Below, piece by piece: positions 62,161-64,000 of a stretch of DNA of 64,000 bases. The translations under genes were made by a program, and so were the position numbers. Position 1 is the stretch's first letter. Every line of letters starts with the position of its first letter. The notes beneath the pieces are model-generated. The model ran no database searches, had not been told where the DNA came from, and worked only from the letters and a program-made list of their open reading frames with translations. Source of the DNA: Hahella chejuensis KCTC 2396 (GTDB lineage Bacteria > Pseudomonadota > Gammaproteobacteria > Pseudomonadales > Oleiphilaceae); assembly GCF_000012985.1 (NCBI RefSeq), contig NC_007645.1:4176581-4240580 (forward strand), read 5' to 3'.

Positions 62161-63269
62161 GTGGCGGCCCCTTTCATACTGAATTGATCTCTCCCCTGCC
62201 GTTCTCTTTTGATTTGATAAGCGCGGCGTAAAGCCCTTGCCACGCCCACAAACGCATCCTCTGGAATCATTGAGCCAATCTCAGTTTTCTTGAATAAATA
62301 ACGGGCCAACGGAGGGTCCTGAATAATTGGCACCTGATGTTGGCGCGCCAAGTCCCGCAGATGTTTCGCCATGGCGTCCCCCCCTTTCCCGGTCACTGTC
62401 GGCGCGGCCATTTTTTTTGCGTCATACTTTACAACCACCGCATAGTGTTCCGGATTAGTGATAATCAGGTCTGCTTCAGGAACGCTGGCTGCAGAGCCAC
62501 TGCGTTTACGCAGCTCCCTTTCCAGCTCTTTTCTTTTCGCCCTGATGTGGGGATCTCCCTCGCGCCTTTTAATCTCGTCTTTAACTTCTTTCTTAGTCAT
62601 GCGCATGTTGCGCATAAACTCCCAGCGGGTGAACAACATATCAATGAGCGCAATCAATAATAGCGCCGCCGTCAGTTTGAATATAATTCCCGCAGCGTAT
62701 CCAATGAATACAGGCAATGCCGTCGCCGCTGACTTGGCGGTTAACCCGAAGAGATCTGGCATCAGGCCAGCCAAAGCCCAGTACAAAACGCTCCCCAGCA
62801 AAGCAAGCTTTATCAGGTTCTTCACTAGCTCAAACAATATCTTGATGGAGAATAAGCGCTTAAAACCTGTGATTGGATTGATCCGCTTAATATCAGGTTT
62901 AATGGGGTGAAAAGAAAATACAGGGCCCGTCTGAACTATTGAGCACAAAACGCCAATCACCATCATTACAACCAGTAACGGACTCAATATCCAACTTACC
63001 TCCGATACAATCCAGATTCCCCAGGCTTTTGCCGTTATGATGTCAAAGTCAACAGACGCTGCGTCTGCGAATAGTTTTTGGCACAGGCTGAAGAAACGTG
63101 TGGCGAGATCCTGTGATACTGACCACAAAAGCAACGCACCAGCGGCGAGAGCGAAGACATGACTGACTTCCTGACTCTTCGCCACACTACCCTTCTTCTT
63201 CGCCTCTTGGAGTTTAAAAGGCGAAGGGGGTTCGGTCTTTTCAGACTTATCTGGTTGCGACTCTGCCAT
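62157..63269 (-). CDS. flhB: Export switch protein FlhB with NPEH motif
   Basis: 370 residues, normal size. The start SEKTEPPSPFKLQEAKKKGSV and four transmembrane helices (about 32-215) are typical. The cytoplasmic autocleavage motif reads NPEH instead of the commoner NPTH (ADLIITNPEHYAVVVKYD), still with the cleavable Asn-Pro. The C-terminal VPIIQDPPLARYLFKKTEIG is conserved. It controls the switch from rod/hook to later substrates. Confidence 0.96.
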   Translation of the reverse strand: MAESQPDKSEKTEPPSPFKLQEAKKKGSVAKSQEVSHVFALAAGALLLWSVSQDLATRFFSLCQKLFADAASVDFDIITAKAWGIWIVSEVSWILSPLLVVMMVIGVLCSIVQTGPVFSFHPIKPDIKRINPITGFKRLFSIKILFELVKNLIKLALLGSVLYWALAGLMPDLFGLTAKSAATALPVFIGYAAGIIFKLTAALLLIALIDMLFTRWEFMRNMRMTKKEVKDEIKRREGDPHIRAKRKELERELRKRSGSAASVPEADLIITNPEHYAVVVKYDAKKMAAPTVTGKGGDAMAKHLRDLARQHQVPIIQDPPLARYLFKKTEIGSMIPEDAFVGVARALRRAYQIKRERQGRDQFSMKGAAT

Positions 63270-63276
63270 AACTGCT

Positions 63277-64000
63277 TCAAATGACTGTCAGCATTCCACT
63301 CCAGTAGCGGAATATAGAGTTAAACACTTCTCCAATAAGTGGAGTCAGGTATTTGAGTGAGAGCGCCGTCACGATGATCCCTAACGCCACTTTTAATGGC
63401 AGAAATAGAAAGTAAACATTCATTTGCGGCATCGTCCTCGCCATCACCGCCACGCCCACATCCAATAAAAACAACACCGCCAGGACTGGCGCCGCCAGCA
63501 CCATCGCGAATGAAAACATCAAGCCAAACTGTTTCATGGCGCCAGGAAAATCCATTCTCACCAGTCCTGAGCCCGGGGGAACCTGAGCAACGCTATAAGC
63601 AAGCCCTTTAATCACCATATGATGCGCATCCATGCTAAAAAAAACGAAGGTGGCGAAAAACAGCAATATTGTTCCCATCAACGGCTCCGCCGAGTTTGTT
63701 GCGGGATTCATTATATTCGCCGCGCCGAAGCCTGATTGAAAATCAATCAGCCTGCCGGCTATCTGAAATACGGTAAAGGCGGCGTGCAAACCTAAAGCCA
63801 TCGCCAACCCCAGCACCAACTCATTCGCACAGGCCAACGCCATATCAACGACTGAAGATGGTAATTGCACACCCGTGGCGGGCGAGAAACGCACCATCAA
63901 CAACGCCAGGGCGCAAACCAAGAAAAACCTAATGCGCCCAGGCAAACGTCCAAACATATCAAAAGGAGAAGCCATCACCACTAACGCCAGTCGTATGGAC
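63277..64000 (-). CDS. fliR: Export gate protein FliR, 5' end outside window
   Basis: The frame is open to the window edge and the reading is SIRLALVVMASPFDMFGRLP, which continues as GRIRFFLVCALALLMV, so the gene starts beyond 64000 and the ATG at 63981 is internal. Six hydrophobic helices and the FQIAGRLIDFQSGFGAANIMNP segment are typical of FliR/SctT. It forms the export gate with FliP and FliQ. It precedes flhB by seven bases; fliQ, if present, should lie upstream out of view, because fliP is 19 kb downstream. Confidence 0.93.
   Translation of the reverse strand, partial: SIRLALVVMASPFDMFGRLPGRIRFFLVCALALLMVRFSPATGVQLPSSVVDMALACANELVLGLAMALGLHAAFTVFQIAGRLIDFQSGFGAANIMNPATNSAEPLMGTILLFFATFVFFSMDAHHMVIKGLAYSVAQVPPGSGLVRMDFPGAMKQFGLMFSFAMVLAAPVLAVLFLLDVGVAVMARTMPQMNVYFLFLPLKVALGIIVTALSLKYLTPLIGEVFNSIFRYWSGMLTVI

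Overview
The window looks like chromosomal DNA of a marine gammaproteobacterium, most likely Hahella or a close relative. This is an inference from the response regulator-uvrC-pgsA order typical of Pseudomonas-like Gammaproteobacteria, the moderately GC-rich coding sequence and the mix of families; no rRNA, tRNA or CRISPR array was seen.

The left part (1-25.8 kb) is ordinary chromosome with many small independent units. It holds an RND efflux pair cut by the window edge, a DUF2914 protein, a PAS-GGDEF-EAL protein, a DUF1704 metallopeptidase-like protein, a GNAT-nitrilase fusion and gacA-uvrC-pgsA. Then come an L,D-transpeptidase, an FtsH-type protease convergent with an Hsp20 chaperone (which has a perfect ANR/FNR-type site upstream), a small protein with a possible CheD/CNF-like Thr-Cys-His triad, a divergent rhodanese/ftrA pair around an ATTGGCTT repeat cluster, two solitary periplasmic binding proteins and several small unknown genes. 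Next, 25.8-26.4 kb is decayed DNA with an IS256-type transposase remnant.

The right part (26.4-64 kb) is all on the minus strand. One dense cluster encodes, in transcription order, FliR (cut by the edge), FlhB, FlhA, FlgF, FlgG, FlgA, FlgH, FlgI, FlgB, FlgC, FliE, FliF, a 158-residue protein in the FliG slot, FliH, FliI, FliJ, a FliK-position protein, FlgD, a very long FlgE, a short FliM/SctQ-like protein, FliN, FliO, FliP and a TPR protein. A strong terminator follows, then a 17.1-kb gene for a 5711-residue YD-repeat (RHS-like) protein with LysM, hydrophobic and PIN-like C-terminal parts, and a small zinc-ribbon gene in the immunity position.

The most interesting reading is that the cluster is a flagellum-derived type III secretion apparatus that keeps export gate, ATPase, rod, rings and hook but has lost the normal rotor: no full FliG, no CheY-binding FliM N-terminus, and no stator or chemotaxis gene in view. 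It lies directly next to a giant polymorphic toxin and a TPR protein that could be its chaperone. The physical linkage is seen; the functional link is a hypothesis. Genes upstream of fliR lie outside the window, so absence of filament, stator or fliQ genes cannot be concluded.
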